Shown: positions 11,629 through 23,246, numbered from the stretch's first letter. The stretch: 64,000 nucleotides of DNA from Bidens hawaiensis (GCA_021521415.1 JAIQDT010000191.1:620001-684000), one strand, 5' to 3'. Made by a program: numbers and translations. Notes: generated by a model not told the origin, from the letters alone.

Positions 11629-13254
11629 ACAAGAAGAAGCTTGGATGAACACACATGTGTTTACGCAAGCATTAAAGACACGGGTATCATAAATGAATGC
11701 TTGTACACTTGCTTCATCAGCCAGGTTGAACCAAAGAATTATCAAATGGCTCTAAAGGATAGTTCGTGGGTCGAAGCCATGCAAGAAGAGTTAGCACAGT
11801 TCGAAAAGATGGAAGTATGGAAATTAGTTGAAAAACCAGAGATTGTAAATGCTATTGGTAAAAAGTGGGTGTTTAAATGTAAGAGAGATGAGAAAGGGAT
11901 AATCATAAGGAACAAGGCAAGGCTGGTAGTAAAAGGGTTTAATCAGCAAGAAGGAATCGACTACAACGAAGTGTTTGCTCCTGTGGCAAGATTGGAAGCA
12001 ATTCGACTATTTTTGGCATTTGTTACACACAAAGAGATGAAAGTGTTCCAATTAGATGTGAAGTGCATTTTTAAATGGTAAAGTTGATGAGGTGGTGTAC
12101 GTTGAACAGCCTCCGGGTTTCCCTGACCCAGAGTTTCCTGATCATGTGTACAAACTAAGTAAAGCTCTATATGGGCTACATCAGGCTCCTCATGCCTGGT
12201 ACGCAAATCGGTCAGATTACTTGCTTGAGAATGGGTTCGAAAGAGGAAAGATCGATTGCACGCTGTTTGTCAAGAGAAAAGGGGGTGATCTTCTACCCGT
12301 TCAAGTCTATGTGAACGACATCATTTTTACTGCATCAAGAGTCGCCATGTGTCAGGAATTTGAAGCAGTCATGAAAAAGAGGTTTGAAATGAGCGCCATG
12401 AGCGAATTAACTTTCTTTTTGGGATTGCAGGTAGATCAGAAGAAAGATGGGATGTTTATTCATCAAACAAAGTATGTCCATGATGTGCTCAAACGCTTCA
12501 AGATGGACAATAGCACTCCATTTGATACTCCAGTTTGCATCAACCACAAACTGCGTGCTGATTCTGACAGTGATGAAGACGTGGATCCCACCCAATATCG
12601 AGCAATCATAGGTTCTTTAATGTATTTAACTGCATCTAGACCTGATATTATGTTTGCAGTTTGTCTTTGTGCTCGTTTTCAGGCAAGCCCGAAGAAATCT
12701 CACAAGAAGGGAGTGAAGAGAATATTGCGGTATCTCAAAGGCAAGCCTAAGTTGGGGTTGTGGTACACGAAAGGGGGAGAACTGGATTTGGTAGCTTACA
12801 CAGATTCTGACTATGGAGGTTGCAATCAGAACAGGAAGTCAACAACCGGTGGATGTCAGTTTCTGGGAGGAAGATTGGTGTCGTGGCAATGCAAAAAGCA
12901 GACCTCAGTAGCCATTTCCACCTGCGAAGCTGAGTACATGGCAGCATCAAACTGCTGCTCCCAGGTTCTTTGGATACAACAGCAATTGCGCGATTACGGT
13001 CTGAATTTCACTCAAACCCCTATTTGCATGATAACACTGCTGCAATCTCAGTAACTAACAATCCCGTCAAACACAGCAAAACTAAACATATTGACATTCG
13101 TCATCATTTTATACGGGATTGTGCTGAGAAGAAATTAATTGTGCTAGAAAAGGTTGATTCGTTGGATAATTTCGCCGATCTTTTTACTAAAGCGTTTAAC
13201 CGATCCCGTTTTCAAAATCTTGTTGAACTTAATGGGATGAACAATCCCGAGTAA
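11629..13254 (+). pseudogene. Sirevirus reverse transcriptase and RNase H
   Basis: Copies element RNA to DNA and removes the RNA template. RT begins around [34 protein letters not shown] and [17 protein letters not shown] are conserved copia RT blocks. One base is lost near 12065-12075 (frame 1 to frame 2). The polymerase motif reads YVNDIIF (12307-12327) instead of YVDDIIF, replacing the first catalytic aspartate. RNase H is recognisable (YTDSDYGG, then STCEAEYMAASNC). A second shift near 13025 leads to the final frame (DNTAAISVTNNPVKHSKTKHIDIRHH as separate family blocks), which ends at 13254. Confidence 0.85.
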
Positions 13255-14569
13255 CCTTGTTTTCCGTTTTTCTTAAAAAAAAACATCACTATCGCTTAGA
13301 ATTATGTCGGTTGCTTCAGTTTGAAGGACACATCTTCGGATATGTTTGGTCCTTACTTCTACTAGTAGATTATGAGGATAGCCATTAACCAGATGACTGA
13401 AAGTGACCGGGGCGGTTTATGATGGGTTTTTATTCTTTCGCTGAAAAGTAGTCGTTTATACTTAGTTAGAAGGACACGTATTCGTATGTGGTCGGTCCAG
13501 CTGATCCATTGGATCTCCAGGATAGCCGTTTACCTGAAGACTTTGACTTGATCGGGGCGACAGAATTTAAATTTTTTTTAGGGGAGATGATATAATTTTT
13601 CAAGTCTATAACTTCGTAAGAAGTTTCAATACAATGTTTAAAAGAAAATTGATCCAACCATGGAAAGTGATAGAAAAACTAATTCTGTGTGCTTAACTGG
13701 TGAAGTTATTAGGCCTAAAAGACTCTAGAACAGCCATTGTAAGTTATGGTAACTTTATATGGTGCGTAAAAGTAGAAGTGATACAAACTAAATCTCCTCG
13801 ATTTAATGTGGAGAATCATTCTGAGTTGTGCATGTCTCCATATACATCTTTCCGAATGATAGGCAGAAAAGTGATTACCCTGTCATACACGAGCCCGTGA
13901 GTGTTCTGATTCCCGAGAAGATGGTGTGTCAAGTACCTGCAGTGATCCAGATTCGGGACTTGCAGTCGTCTACTATTTGAAGCTGTATTAATATCTTTAT
14001 TTTAAAAAAAAGAAAAATGTTAAGCCTTTTTGAAGCTTATGTTATTTCAAATATCAACCAAGAGACAAGAAAGAGAACGGGAAGAAGACTCTAAAGATCA
14101 ATATGTACTTACTGTTTAATCAGACACTACGGGTCAAGGTCAACTCGGGGTGACTTGGGGAAAGCCAAATACGCTTTGAGAATAGATAGGAGGCATCACA
14201 ATCTCTCATGTGATGTCCATCTAAATTTTGAGCTTAATTGAACCTAATCCGTATCACAGAAGCGATGAAAACCATACTAAGTTTTATACATGCTTACAAC
14301 CTGTTTCTTTATGTCACAATACCGCTGAACATGGATCTATGTGACAGCCACTTAATTAGTATGATTCATGTTCGGATCTTTTCTAAAACATGCAGGTTCT
14401 CGTCAAGACTGAAATTTGATCCCTTTTATTTACTTACTACAATTTTCACACGCATATTTTGTTTTATGGTTTAAAACTTGGTCACTTGGTTATTTGATCG
14501 TAAAGTTTAAATCTTTAACGGAGGATTTTAAAAGACAGTTGCACTTTGATCAAATTTATAAGGTCCTGT
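13255..14569 (+). other. Sirevirus 3' noncoding region, proximal part
   Basis: No protein-like frame. Two diverged copies of a block of about 115 bp lie at about 13300-13420 and 13455-13570. Shared landmarks are GAAGGACAC, TTCG.TATG, GGATAGCC.TT.ACC and TGA..GGGGCG. A possible third partial copy lies near 13815-13870. The rest is A/T-rich. Confidence 0.6.
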
Positions 14570-15300
14570 TTTGTAAATTAAGTTAGGCGAACTTGTGTTA
14601 AGGTAAAGAGGCGAAGTTGTCCATGCTTGGTTTTAAGCGAAAGAAAATGAAAAATCACAAGTACTCCCGAGCACACCTTGCTACCGAGCACACTTTTGCT
14701 TCTGAGCACACTTTTGCTCCCGAGCATGCTTGGTGTTAAGTGAAAGAAAATGAAAAATCACAAGTACTCCCGAGCACACCCTTGCTACCGAGCACACTTT
14801 TGCTCCCGAGCACACTTTTGCTCCCGAGCATGCTTAGTGTTATGTGAAAGAAAATGAAAAAGCACTAAGTAATCCGAGCACACTTTGTTTTCGAGCACTA
14901 AGTAATCCGAGCACACTTTATTTCCGAGCACACTTTGTGTTAGTTGAAAATTGAAAAATCACAAGTGTTTTGATTTCCGGGTACACTTTGTGCTATGAAA
15001 GTGCTTCCGGGTACACTTTGTGCTAGTTAAAAATTCAAAAATACAAGTGTTTTGCTTTCTGAGTAGACTTTACTTCCGAGCACACTTTGTGCTAGTTGAA
15101 AATTGAAAAATCACAAGTGTTTTGATTTTCGGGTACACTTTGTGCTAGGAAAGTGCTTCCGGGTACACTTTGTGCTAGTTAAAAATTGAAAAATACAAGT
15201 GTTTTGTTTTCCGAGTGGACTTTACTTCCAAGCACACATTGTTTTCTGAGTACACTTTGTTTTCCGAGCACACTTTGCTTCCGAGTACACTTTAGGCGAA
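14570..15300 (+). repeat. Tandem 'CCGAGCACACTTTTGCT' arrays
   Basis: A two-level tandem repeat. The short unit (about 16-18 bp, CCGAGCACACTTTTGCT and variants CCGGGTACACTTTGTGCT) recurs more than twenty times. It is embedded in longer units containing 'gaaagaaaatgaaaaatcac' or 'gttaaaaattgaaaaatac'. Two long copies at about 14625-14735 and 14736-14850 are nearly identical; two later copies (about 14940-15050 and 15090-15205) form another pair. Confidence 0.85.
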
Positions 15301-16075
15301 CTTGTAAAGAGGCGATGTTGACCATGGTTGACCTTGAGCGAAGTTAATGATAATCTGTTGACCAGCGAAGTTGTCACAGGGGCGAAGTTAAGGTTAACTT
15401 CGCCCTTGCATTTTCAAATCTATATAAGGGTCAACCTGGTCAAACCCTCGGCGAACTTATATACACCCCTAACCCTCGGCGTACTTAATCCTTGAATCTG
15501 TATTATCTGTTTCCAATCCGTGTTAAAGGTGTGTAGGCTCGGTATTACTTGTAATTCATACTAATGGTGATAATCAAGGGCCGTGGTGATTCGATGTGTG
15601 ACATTGTTTATGCTAACTTTTAAACAATTGATAAACCAATATGTTTCTAATGTGTTCGTAACTCAGTAAATCGTCTAGATCTCCATAGTAACATCTTTTC
15701 ATGTTTTCAATCACAAAAACACCAAACAAACCATGATCGGACCTCTGTTTTACGCCGTTTCAGATTCAGGCGAAGTTAGCTTTAGGCGAAGTTGTTCTCA
15801 ACTTCGCCCTAGGCATAACTTCGCCTGCTCATAATTAATTAATTAATTAGTCTGGTTGTTCTCAGGCGAAGTTAGGGTTAGGCGAAGTTATACTCAACTT
15901 CGCCTTATGCATAACTTCGCATGCTGCTAATCTTATTTAATTTAAAAGTTCTAGTTTGTTATCAGGCGAAGTTATGTTTAAGGCGAAGTTGTACTCAACT
16001 TCGCCATATGGTTAACTTCGCCTGCACATAAGATGTTATCATAACTTCGCTTATGGTACCAAGCGAAGTTATGAT
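15288..16075 (+). repeat. Palindromic GGCGAAGTT units
   Basis: Three units spaced about 95-100 bp (about 15768-15830, 15863-15922, 15963-16024) each contain two direct GGCGAAGTT copies followed by two inverted AACTTCGC(C) copies. A separate hairpin at about 16040-16071 has perfect 12-bp arms (ATAACTTCGCTT and AAGCGAAGTTAT). More copies lie at 15289-15410. The noncoding DNA 3' of pol in Sireviruses is known to carry repeated palindromes, though with another sequence. Confidence 0.85.
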
Positions 16076-16118
16076 CTGCTTTGTCGATGTTCTAACTTAG
16101 ACCGTTTGTTGTGCAGAT

Positions 16119-17996
16119 ATGGCTGCTGTAGCAGGAGCTGGTGGTGCTGGTGGTGACGAAAGTGGTAACAACAACCGACAGTTCTTTCCGGGTCACAACA
16201 TGTACATTACTTTGGATCCGGATGCTAGTGGTATCGACGATTATCGCGAGATCATCTCCTTCCTAGTTCGCTCACGTATTTTTTACGCTATTACTACAAC
16301 TCTCCCCATTTCTCTACCGAATATTGAAGATTTCTGGCGAACGGTAGAATATGACTGTAGAGTTGAGCCTCCGGTTATGCGCGCCACAGTGAACAATCAA
16401 GAGGTGCAGTTCTCAGCAGATCAGATCAGAGTCGCTTTGCAGTTCAGGACTGAAACTAGAGATGATCCTACATATTTTTCAGCTCCATTCAGAGATGGTG
16501 CATTTTTACGTATGGGCTATTCGGGTCCTTTGGGTGACACTCAAAGGCGAAAGGGATTCTTGTTGGATCAGTGGCGTTTTCTGATGCACGTGATGATTGT
16601 GTGCATGTCGGGTCGTAAAGCTGGTACTGACGGTATGGGGGCAACGATGCAGTCTGCTATGATAGCCCTGACTTACAACAAGCCCTACAGCTTCAGTCAG
16701 ATGGTGTTTTATGAAATCAATCGTCAGAGACGCGCGGTCGCTCGTGAAAGATTTTTAATGTACTCCAGATTCTTACAGATGATTTTGAATCATGTAGCAC
16801 CTATGCTACCTCAACGATGTCCCATCCGTTATGTTGAGAGTGTAAGTAAGAGGATCTTTGCGCAATGTAGGTCGTCAAGCGCACGTAGCAAACCAGGGCT
16901 TCGTCCGCGGCACACTCCATTGTTTGGTTATTTGGTGAACCCTGCTTATATTGCTCCTCGTGGAGATGAATTTCGGGACCCGGCACAGCAACAGGCTGAT
17001 GTTCCTCAACCACCACCTGTGGTACAGCAGGCTTTGCCTGCTGATCCTGTTGCAGCTCCAGAGGAACAGGTAGATCTTGAAGCTGCTTTTGGTGGCCAAG
17101 GGTTCTTTGATATGGAGCAGATTGATCCAGATGCAGAGGTTCAAGCACCAGAAGCTGAGGCATCTGGTGTGAATGTTTCGATGGTAGCTACGTCTGTAGC
17201 AGATTCTGAGAGAACCGACTCTGACTCCTCCGCTGACGATATCGCTGAAGCACGATAGATTCTGGTCACACAAGAAAGAATACATGGTAAGAGAAAGAAA
17301 GACTCAGATGACAGTGAATCTGACTTCGAGGAGGAGTTAGACCAGTTGATACGTCGATCAAAGAGGGCCAGAACTGGTGAGGGTTCGGGAGCTGGTGAAA
17401 GCTCAAGGGTGGTTCGTTTCTCTCCACCCTCGTTATCTGGTATGACCATGGTTCCGGCTTCGATGACTGTAACAGTACCGATCACCTCCAGTGTTCCCGT
17501 GGTAACAACATCATCATCATTTGGTATTCCACCAACCACGTTTCAGTTTTCGGCTCCGGAGATAGTTTCCTTGCCACCTCCTACTCTTACGCCATCGGAG
17601 GTTGTTGCAAGATTTGTTGAGTCGACGTTGGTTGCTACTGCGGGGTTATCGGTCACAATACCACCCGCGGTTACTTTTCAGTCTGTTTCTGACACTCCAG
17701 CTAGTTTGGGAATACCTCCACCTTATGCTCAAGACGTTTCTCATATGCGGTTTGATTTTGATGCTACCTTATCCGATTCTGAAAGGATAGCTGCTCTTGA
17801 ACGGGTCGTTGCTGAACAGTCAAGAATCAATCTAATCCAGACTCAAGCTATCCAGCGCCTTGTAGCAGAGAATCAGATCCAATCGTCCCTCCTTGTTGAA
17901 CATGGTAAACTTTTTGATGCTCTAAAGCAGTTCTTAGCATCTCAGGGGGGAGACGAGCTGCAAGGGCGACGAGTTGAAAACAAAGAAGAGTCATGA
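16119..17996 (+). pseudogene. Envelope-like ORF, N-terminal part
   Basis: Sireviruses often carry an extra ORF after pol, called envelope-like, of unproven function. The ATG at 16119 follows noncoding DNA and opens MAAVAGAGGAGGDESG. A globular region of about 240 residues follows (DDYREIISFLVRSRIFYA; FLLDQWRFLMHVMIVCMSG), then proline-rich and acidic sequence. In-frame TAG at 17256-17258; the same frame then stays open to TGA 17994-17996 with a K/R-rich stretch, a Ser/Thr/Pro-rich region and a possible coiled coil (ERIAALERVVAEQSRINLIQ). I see no signal peptide or clear membrane anchor. Retention of one frame on both sides of the TAG suggests one ancestral gene. Confidence 0.65.
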
Positions 17997-19065
17997 TAGA
18001 GACGATGATCCCAATGCATCGAAAGGTGAAGGTGGTGAGTTGCCAAGAACTGAACAAACTCTTGAGACTTCCACATCTCAGGGGGAGTCAACTGGTACAA
18101 CAGGTGGATCAGGTGGTGAAGATTTTGTGGTTGTGGATGATGAAGAAATGTTGGATGATGATGTTGTGGGTGATGATGATGTGTTACCTATTGAGGAGAT
18201 AGAAAAGATAGGAGAACATATTGTGATTAATAGTGAGATTGAAGAGGGAGAGATTGTGGATGACAGTGTAGAACATGATATTCCAGACGTTGAAAAAAGT
18301 AATGTGAGTCAAGATATGGATGTGTCAGATGAGTCTGAGTGGGAAGAACAGCCGAGATGGAAAGAAGGCTACGCTCAGTGGTTTGTTAAGACAAAGAAGC
18401 CAGCGGTTCCGACAATGTTCCAAAAGAGTTACAATATCAAAGGGTATGCTGAGTTGAAGAAGGGTATTATTTGTTGGCTGTATGATGAGCAGTTGAGGTT
18501 ATTTGTGATGAAACGCTTTGATGGGATTCAGTACTTTAAGAGGATGTTGAGATCTCTCAATACCTTGCCTGAGTGTGAGGTGAAGGATTTGGCTAAATTG
18601 GGGTTGATTAATAGAAGTGATGATAATATGGCCAGAATTATTGGGAAGATTGTGTGGAAAGAAAGTGTGAAAGAGAAAAAGTTTGAGTTGTTAAAGCCGC
18701 AGAAAGGGAAGCTAGTTGAAGATAAGGAAAAAGGAATGCGAGCTGATGGCAAACCTTGGATGGTGATGAAATATAAGCCGGTTCGGTTTTTGGAAGAAGT
18801 GCCGATGAAGACAATGCCCAAGGATGTTTTAAAGAATCTAAAGTGGTGGTATGTTGATAGCCAAACAGCTGTAGCGGTTATGGAAGATGAAGATGAACAA
18901 GAAGTTCTGAGAGTGTATGATCCCATGCACTTGGTAAACTTGTCTCAAGCTGACTTGCAGGTGCTAAACGATAAGAAGATATTCTATATTCCTGCATGGA
19001 AAGATGAAGCCAAGAAGTACCAGAGAGTGGTCTCTGTTTGTGTTAGACAGGGCGTTCATGCTTGA
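17974..19065 (+). pseudogene. Envelope-like ORF, C-terminal part
   Basis: This continues the preceding reading frame after a frameshift, probably in the G6 run at 17945-17950; the frame is open upstream of 17974 to at least there. There is no ATG near the start. An acidic segment (D/E-rich, about 100 residues) is followed by a basic globular domain of about 230 residues (WFVKTKKPAVPTMFQKSYN; MKRFDGIQYFKRMLRSL; PWMVMKYKPVRFLEEVP; NLKWWYVDSQTAVAVMED). It stops at 19065, only 70 bp before the PPT. I do not recognise a domain with known activity. Gene position and length fit the env-like gene of Sireviruses. Confidence 0.6.
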
Positions 19066-19134
19066 AGACGGGTGACACGAGATTTTGGGGATTACTAGAC
19101 ACGTGAATGAAGATAGAGATATGAAGCTACTGCC

Positions 19135-19145
19135 AAGGGGGAGTC
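19135..19145 (+). other. Polypurine tract
   Basis: AAGGGGGAG followed by TC lies directly before the 3' LTR start (TGTTGG, 19146). This is the usual primer for plus-strand DNA synthesis in copia elements. Confidence 0.85.
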
Positions 19146-19562
19146 TGTTGGTGCATAATGTCAGTAGTTCAGTATCTAGTGTTTTGTATGTGTCTGTAAT
19201 CGTGTTAGATTGGTTGTTTTGGTTTTAGATATGGTGTCACACAAGTTCGCCTGATGTAAGCGAACTTGTGGACAAGCGAAGTTAAGACAACTTCGCCTAG
19301 TCTGTTAGGCGAAGTTGTCGAGGCCTATATATGCCTAACTTCGGCTTGTTTAGAAAAAAAGTTTTTTTTTGGGCAATACGTGTAAGTGATATTCGAGATC
19401 ACGTGTTGAAGAGTTGTAATACAACGTGTTTATTAGCATTGTAACGTGTGTTTGTGTATCGTCTCAACGTATTATATATCTTACGCTCGTATCGTATTAC
19501 GTGGGTATTCCGCACCCTCGTGTTACGAGATACTCCTGTGTAGATCCGGCTGGGAACCTACA
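19146..19562 (+). repeat. Sirevirus 3' LTR (complete)
   Basis: 417 bp from TGTTGGTGCA to ...CCTACA, with TG/CA ends. The last 357 bp match the 5' LTR with six substitutions. The first 60 bp have no counterpart there. Confidence 0.9.
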
Positions 19563-21065
19563 TTAAGGAATTTTATAACATCCATTCGACCCGGTCACGG
19601 CTTAACAAAATCATTCACGGGGTGGCCACACACATACATCCAAATAAATCAAATATAAAGCATGTAAACTTCCAAGCATAGATAGCAAATATAATATAAT
19701 CTATGCAATATCATCCAAACGGTTCAAAAGGGTAAAATCATTATAAAGCGTGTATGCTAGCCCAAAACGTAAAACATTAAAAAAAGGGCATCATGAAACT
19801 CACCTGATATGGATCACACAATTATCCACAAGCTGGGAACTTCTAGATAATCACTCACAGGTTCACAAGGCTGTCAAGTTATATCACACAAACTCACTTT
19901 CGAGACCGCTTCGACTTGATCGCTCTAGAGAAGTCCAATAGTGATTAGATTGACCCGAAGCCTCATCCAACCTTATATCCATTTACATCATCCCCCAAGT
20001 CCACAAGATACCCAAAAAGCCCCTTCACTTAATATTAAAACCAACGGGTCACAAACTATGCCCACCGTAAGTTGATTGTGCCGCAATCGAGCACTAACGA
20101 ACGGTTTATCTAACCACCAACAAACCAGCCCCATTTTGATAAAAATTGGTGTTCCTACAGCCACCAAACCATCAATATTTAACCACCAAAACTGATTGGG
20201 TTGGCAAATTCATTACCTCACACATTACTTAACAATTAACCGAGTTTTCATGTTCTTACAACTTGATTAAAGGATTACCAACCGAATCAGCCCCTATACC
20301 ATAAAAATTAATTTTCCTACAGACCTCACACCAATATAAAACTAAAAAAACTGATCAGGTTGGAAATTCCTTCAAATAACACGCGAATGGCGACAATCAA
20401 CGATTTCAATACCCGTAAACCCTAACTCTTGAACTATCGATAATTGACCAACCTAGACAACTCCAATGGCCAAGATCTTCGAAATATCACGCTAATGACA
20501 TACCTTAGAAGCCGATAGAAGTAAAACTTTAATTTAAACCTTCACAAGGTTTCGAATTTTCCCAACCGACGCTTCTGTTCACGTGTAAATAACCTATAAA
20601 CAATGTTACAGAAACACATTCTCAAGCATCATCCCCGACAAATTTTCTCACGTCAAAAATCATACCAAACAATAAATAATAGGTTCCACTAAGTCATACC
20701 TTTGAGTATAAGCTGACCAGACCTTATATACCCAATATCCCAAATTATCGACGCCACAAAAACTGAAATGGTCATAACTTGACCATACGAACACCGGTTC
20801 ATGCGATCCACATATCCACAAACCCGTCTCGACATGCCGAACCTTATAAAATTATTATGACCGATTGCCTTAGCCTCCACACCTGCTAGATTCCAAAATA
20901 GGCTCCCAGTTCGTTCGGTTTTACATGTTAGCAGTCGAATAGCTCGAAACCATATCAAACGAACTCCGTTTTGGGAAAACAATATATATACGTGTTCATT
21001 TTACCAAGCCCCAATGGAGCCACCAGTTTCCGATACCGGAAACTGCCGCCACCGTCGCTGGAAAA
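19563..21065 (-). mobile_element. LTR I relic, distal part (minus strand)
   Basis: No coding sequence. Read on the minus strand, this appears to be the distal part of an LTR whose start is at 23828 and which was split by LTR F. The stretch 'aaccatatcaaacgaactccg' (about 20949-20969) recurs nearly unchanged in LTR E (about 62363-62383), and both lie beside 'gccgcc...gtcgc(c/t)gga'. The left end may be near 19574 (TATAACATCC). Confidence 0.45.
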
Positions 21066-21654
21066 TGTAACATCCAGAAATTTCTATAAATAATATTTAA
21101 TATATTATTTAAGTCTGAAGAATTAACTGAGTTAGTAGACTAATAATAATAATATAATAATAAAGATAAAAGGGTGGTGGGCTAGAATAGATAGAATTTA
21201 TTATGGACTTAATAAGAAGATGGGCCTAAGGTCTATGGGCTTAGAGAATATAAATAGCCCTTAAACCATAATATCCTTTCGATCCCTTTCATTTTACATC
21301 TTAGCCTACACCATCAAAAACACACATTTAAGTCAAAGACACTATACACTCTTCCAATCAACGATCCAAGACCAACCGAAGGTAAGAAATCATTTATCTC
21401 GGCTGACCTGACACATTAGAATCCGACACCGCTGCCCTGTGATGCTGTATGAACTGTTTGGATCTAGATCTAGCTTTATTTGGGTGTTTAGTCAACCAAA
21501 AATGAGCTTAACGGCCACCTCAGCTCAGATCTGGACACCCCGAAGCTACCTAAGTCATAAACAATCAATCCCCAGCCAACCTGTGGTGAACTACGGCCGA
21601 CAGCGCCGGAATCAAAAAAAGGCTATAAAAGCGCGTGAAGAAAGTCTGATCTGC

Positions 21655-22075
21655 ACTTATATGGCCGTATAAGTATATACGCCGTATAAGTTCTAGCGTA
21701 TATGTAGGTTTCGTATACGTAACGTGTATGTTCAGAAACATATATGTATATCAGCGCATAAGTGCGGTGCATATGTATGTTGGACGCATAAGTTATGCAG
21801 GCGTATATGTGGGTATAATGCATAAGTTACGCTACGCATAACTTATATGGAGCGTATAAGATATACGTTGTGTAACTTATGCGGGTAACATATACGTGGA
21901 TCAACTTATACGAGCTAACAGACTTATACGTTTAAACTTACACGCACTGACTTATACGGGAGAGACTTATACGCTTGGTTGACTCATACGCCCAAGGACT
22001 TATACGCTTAAATTAATTTTATAAAATAAATGAAAGACAACAACGTATACGTATACAAGCGATAGATATGGACTT
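21655..22075. repeat. Array of ACTTATACG motifs in LTR F
   Basis: About 400 bp contain more than twenty copies of ACTTATACG or its complement CGTATAAGT, many with one change (CGCATAAGT, CGTATATGT). The left half is mostly in CGTATAAGT orientation and the right half mostly in ACTTATACG orientation, so the block forms a loose large inverted repeat. It lies downstream of the LTR's TATA box. Confidence 0.75.
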
Positions 22076-22639
22076 ATATGGTGGTTAAGATAAGAATAAG
22101 TAAATAATTAATAATAAAAGGTAATGTTTAAAATGAAGATTCAATTTGATTAAATAATTGAACTTCAGTTTTCTGATGAGGTTTTTAGTAAAGGCTTATT
22201 AAGGATGATAAAAATTTTCCAAGCTGACCTAGCAGCTTAACCCCAGCTAGGGGTGCTTCCCCTGGACCCCTGTAGCTAGGGGTTACAATAACTTAGAAGT
22301 ATGGTATAGCTAGAAATAGTTAATTGATACTATGATTAATACACAGTTAGTCGTGCACATCTTAAGAATAGCATAACCGTAAATTCATAAATGAATCGCT
22401 TACAGGTGAGTTTCTAGCCCCATTTCTCTTTTATGTTTTCGGGGATGTTTGCATACTCGATGTGATTAGTTAATACACTTACCTTAAATGGTAAGCGTAG
22501 GCCATAAATGATTTACGTGATATTTATTATATTGAGGATATGAATGACTGCTTGTCGGTGCGTGAACGATCTTTTGATATTGCACGTATCGCCAGGGAAT
22601 ATGATTGTTAGAAGATCAATGTGAGGGATGCCTAGTGTG

Positions 22640-22830
22640 TCCTCGTACGTGTTATGGAATAGGTGGTAACATAGGGAAGGACTGCGGACCTTGTACGTAT
22701 CGTTATTGTAAGATGGTATAGGGAAGGACTGCGGACCTTGACGTACCATGAATGGTGAACATAGGTAAGGACTGCATAGCTTTTACGTGTTCACAACCTT
22801 GAGTATATGTATAGACTGCGGACTATGAAC
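22640..22830. repeat. GGGAAGGACTGCGGACCTTG repeats in LTR F
   Basis: Four diverged copies of 'ATAGGGAAGGACTGCGGACCTTG', each followed by an ACGTA-type segment. LTR E has a tandem array (GGTTCCCTC...) in the corresponding part of the LTR. Confidence 0.65.
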
Positions 22831-23246
22831 ATACTCTTGTTTGAATAAGGTAAAGTGAACATATGTATGAAAGGTAACAGGTTGAGTATGATTATGTATC
22901 TTTGGTTACGTATATATGTATTATATGTGAATGTATTGTATGTTGCTTGCTTAACTAGAACTCACTCAGCTTAGCTAACTTTTAGTATGCACATAGGTAA
23001 ACATGTTTAATGAGCTAGCATGAGGATGGCACATGGCATGGATTGAATGGCTGAAGTCTGAAGATTTGTCATGATGTTTTAAATATGACGTTTTATGTTA
23101 TGTTTTAAAGACAAGATTTGAATGTTTTGTATTGATCGGTTGAAGTTTTATGTTCCGCAAAAGTTTTTAATTAAATATGATTTGTAGAACTATGTTTATG
23201 AGTAAATCCGATATGACATGTAGGGCACCAAGACCGGGGCCTTACG

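Larger units (their letters stand above)
6516..19562 (+). mobile_element. Sirevirus-like Ty1/copia retrotransposon
   Basis: A plus-strand element bounded by near-identical LTRs. Order: LTR, initiator-Met PBS, motif-rich leader, Gag with two CCHC knuckles and a coiled coil, protease, integrase, RT, RNase H, a 2.9 kb noncoding repeat region, an envelope-like ORF, PPT, LTR. Copia order (integrase before RT), a long coiled-coil Gag, a downstream env-like frame and repeated palindromes in noncoding DNA are known Sirevirus (SIRE1/Maximus) traits. All coding parts are disrupted. No target-site duplication was found because the 5' LTR lacks its first 60 bp. Confidence 0.85.
21066..23246 (+). mobile_element. 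LTR F, probable solo LTR
   Basis: Begins TGTAACATCCAGAAATTTCT, homologous to the start of LTR E (62951, minus). The homology continues through GGGCCTAAGGTC and the TATA box (TATAAATA, 21249-21256) to 'ctacaccatcaaaaacacaca'. It ends GGGGCCTTACG, where E ends AGGGCCTTACA, so the final CA is probably mutated. Flanks read GAAAA and GAATA, an imperfect TSD. No internal region adjoins it on either side. Two motif arrays lie within. Confidence 0.6.

Noticed and set aside
16801..17539. Minus-strand frames opposite the env-like ORF (16801-17163, 16875-17285, 17141-17539)
   Set aside because: Antisense shadows of the plus-strand frame with low-complexity composition.
6511..19567. Target-site duplication for the Sirevirus (TTAAG on the right)
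   Set aside because: The 5' LTR is truncated, so the left side of the insertion is lost and no matching 5-mer can be expected.
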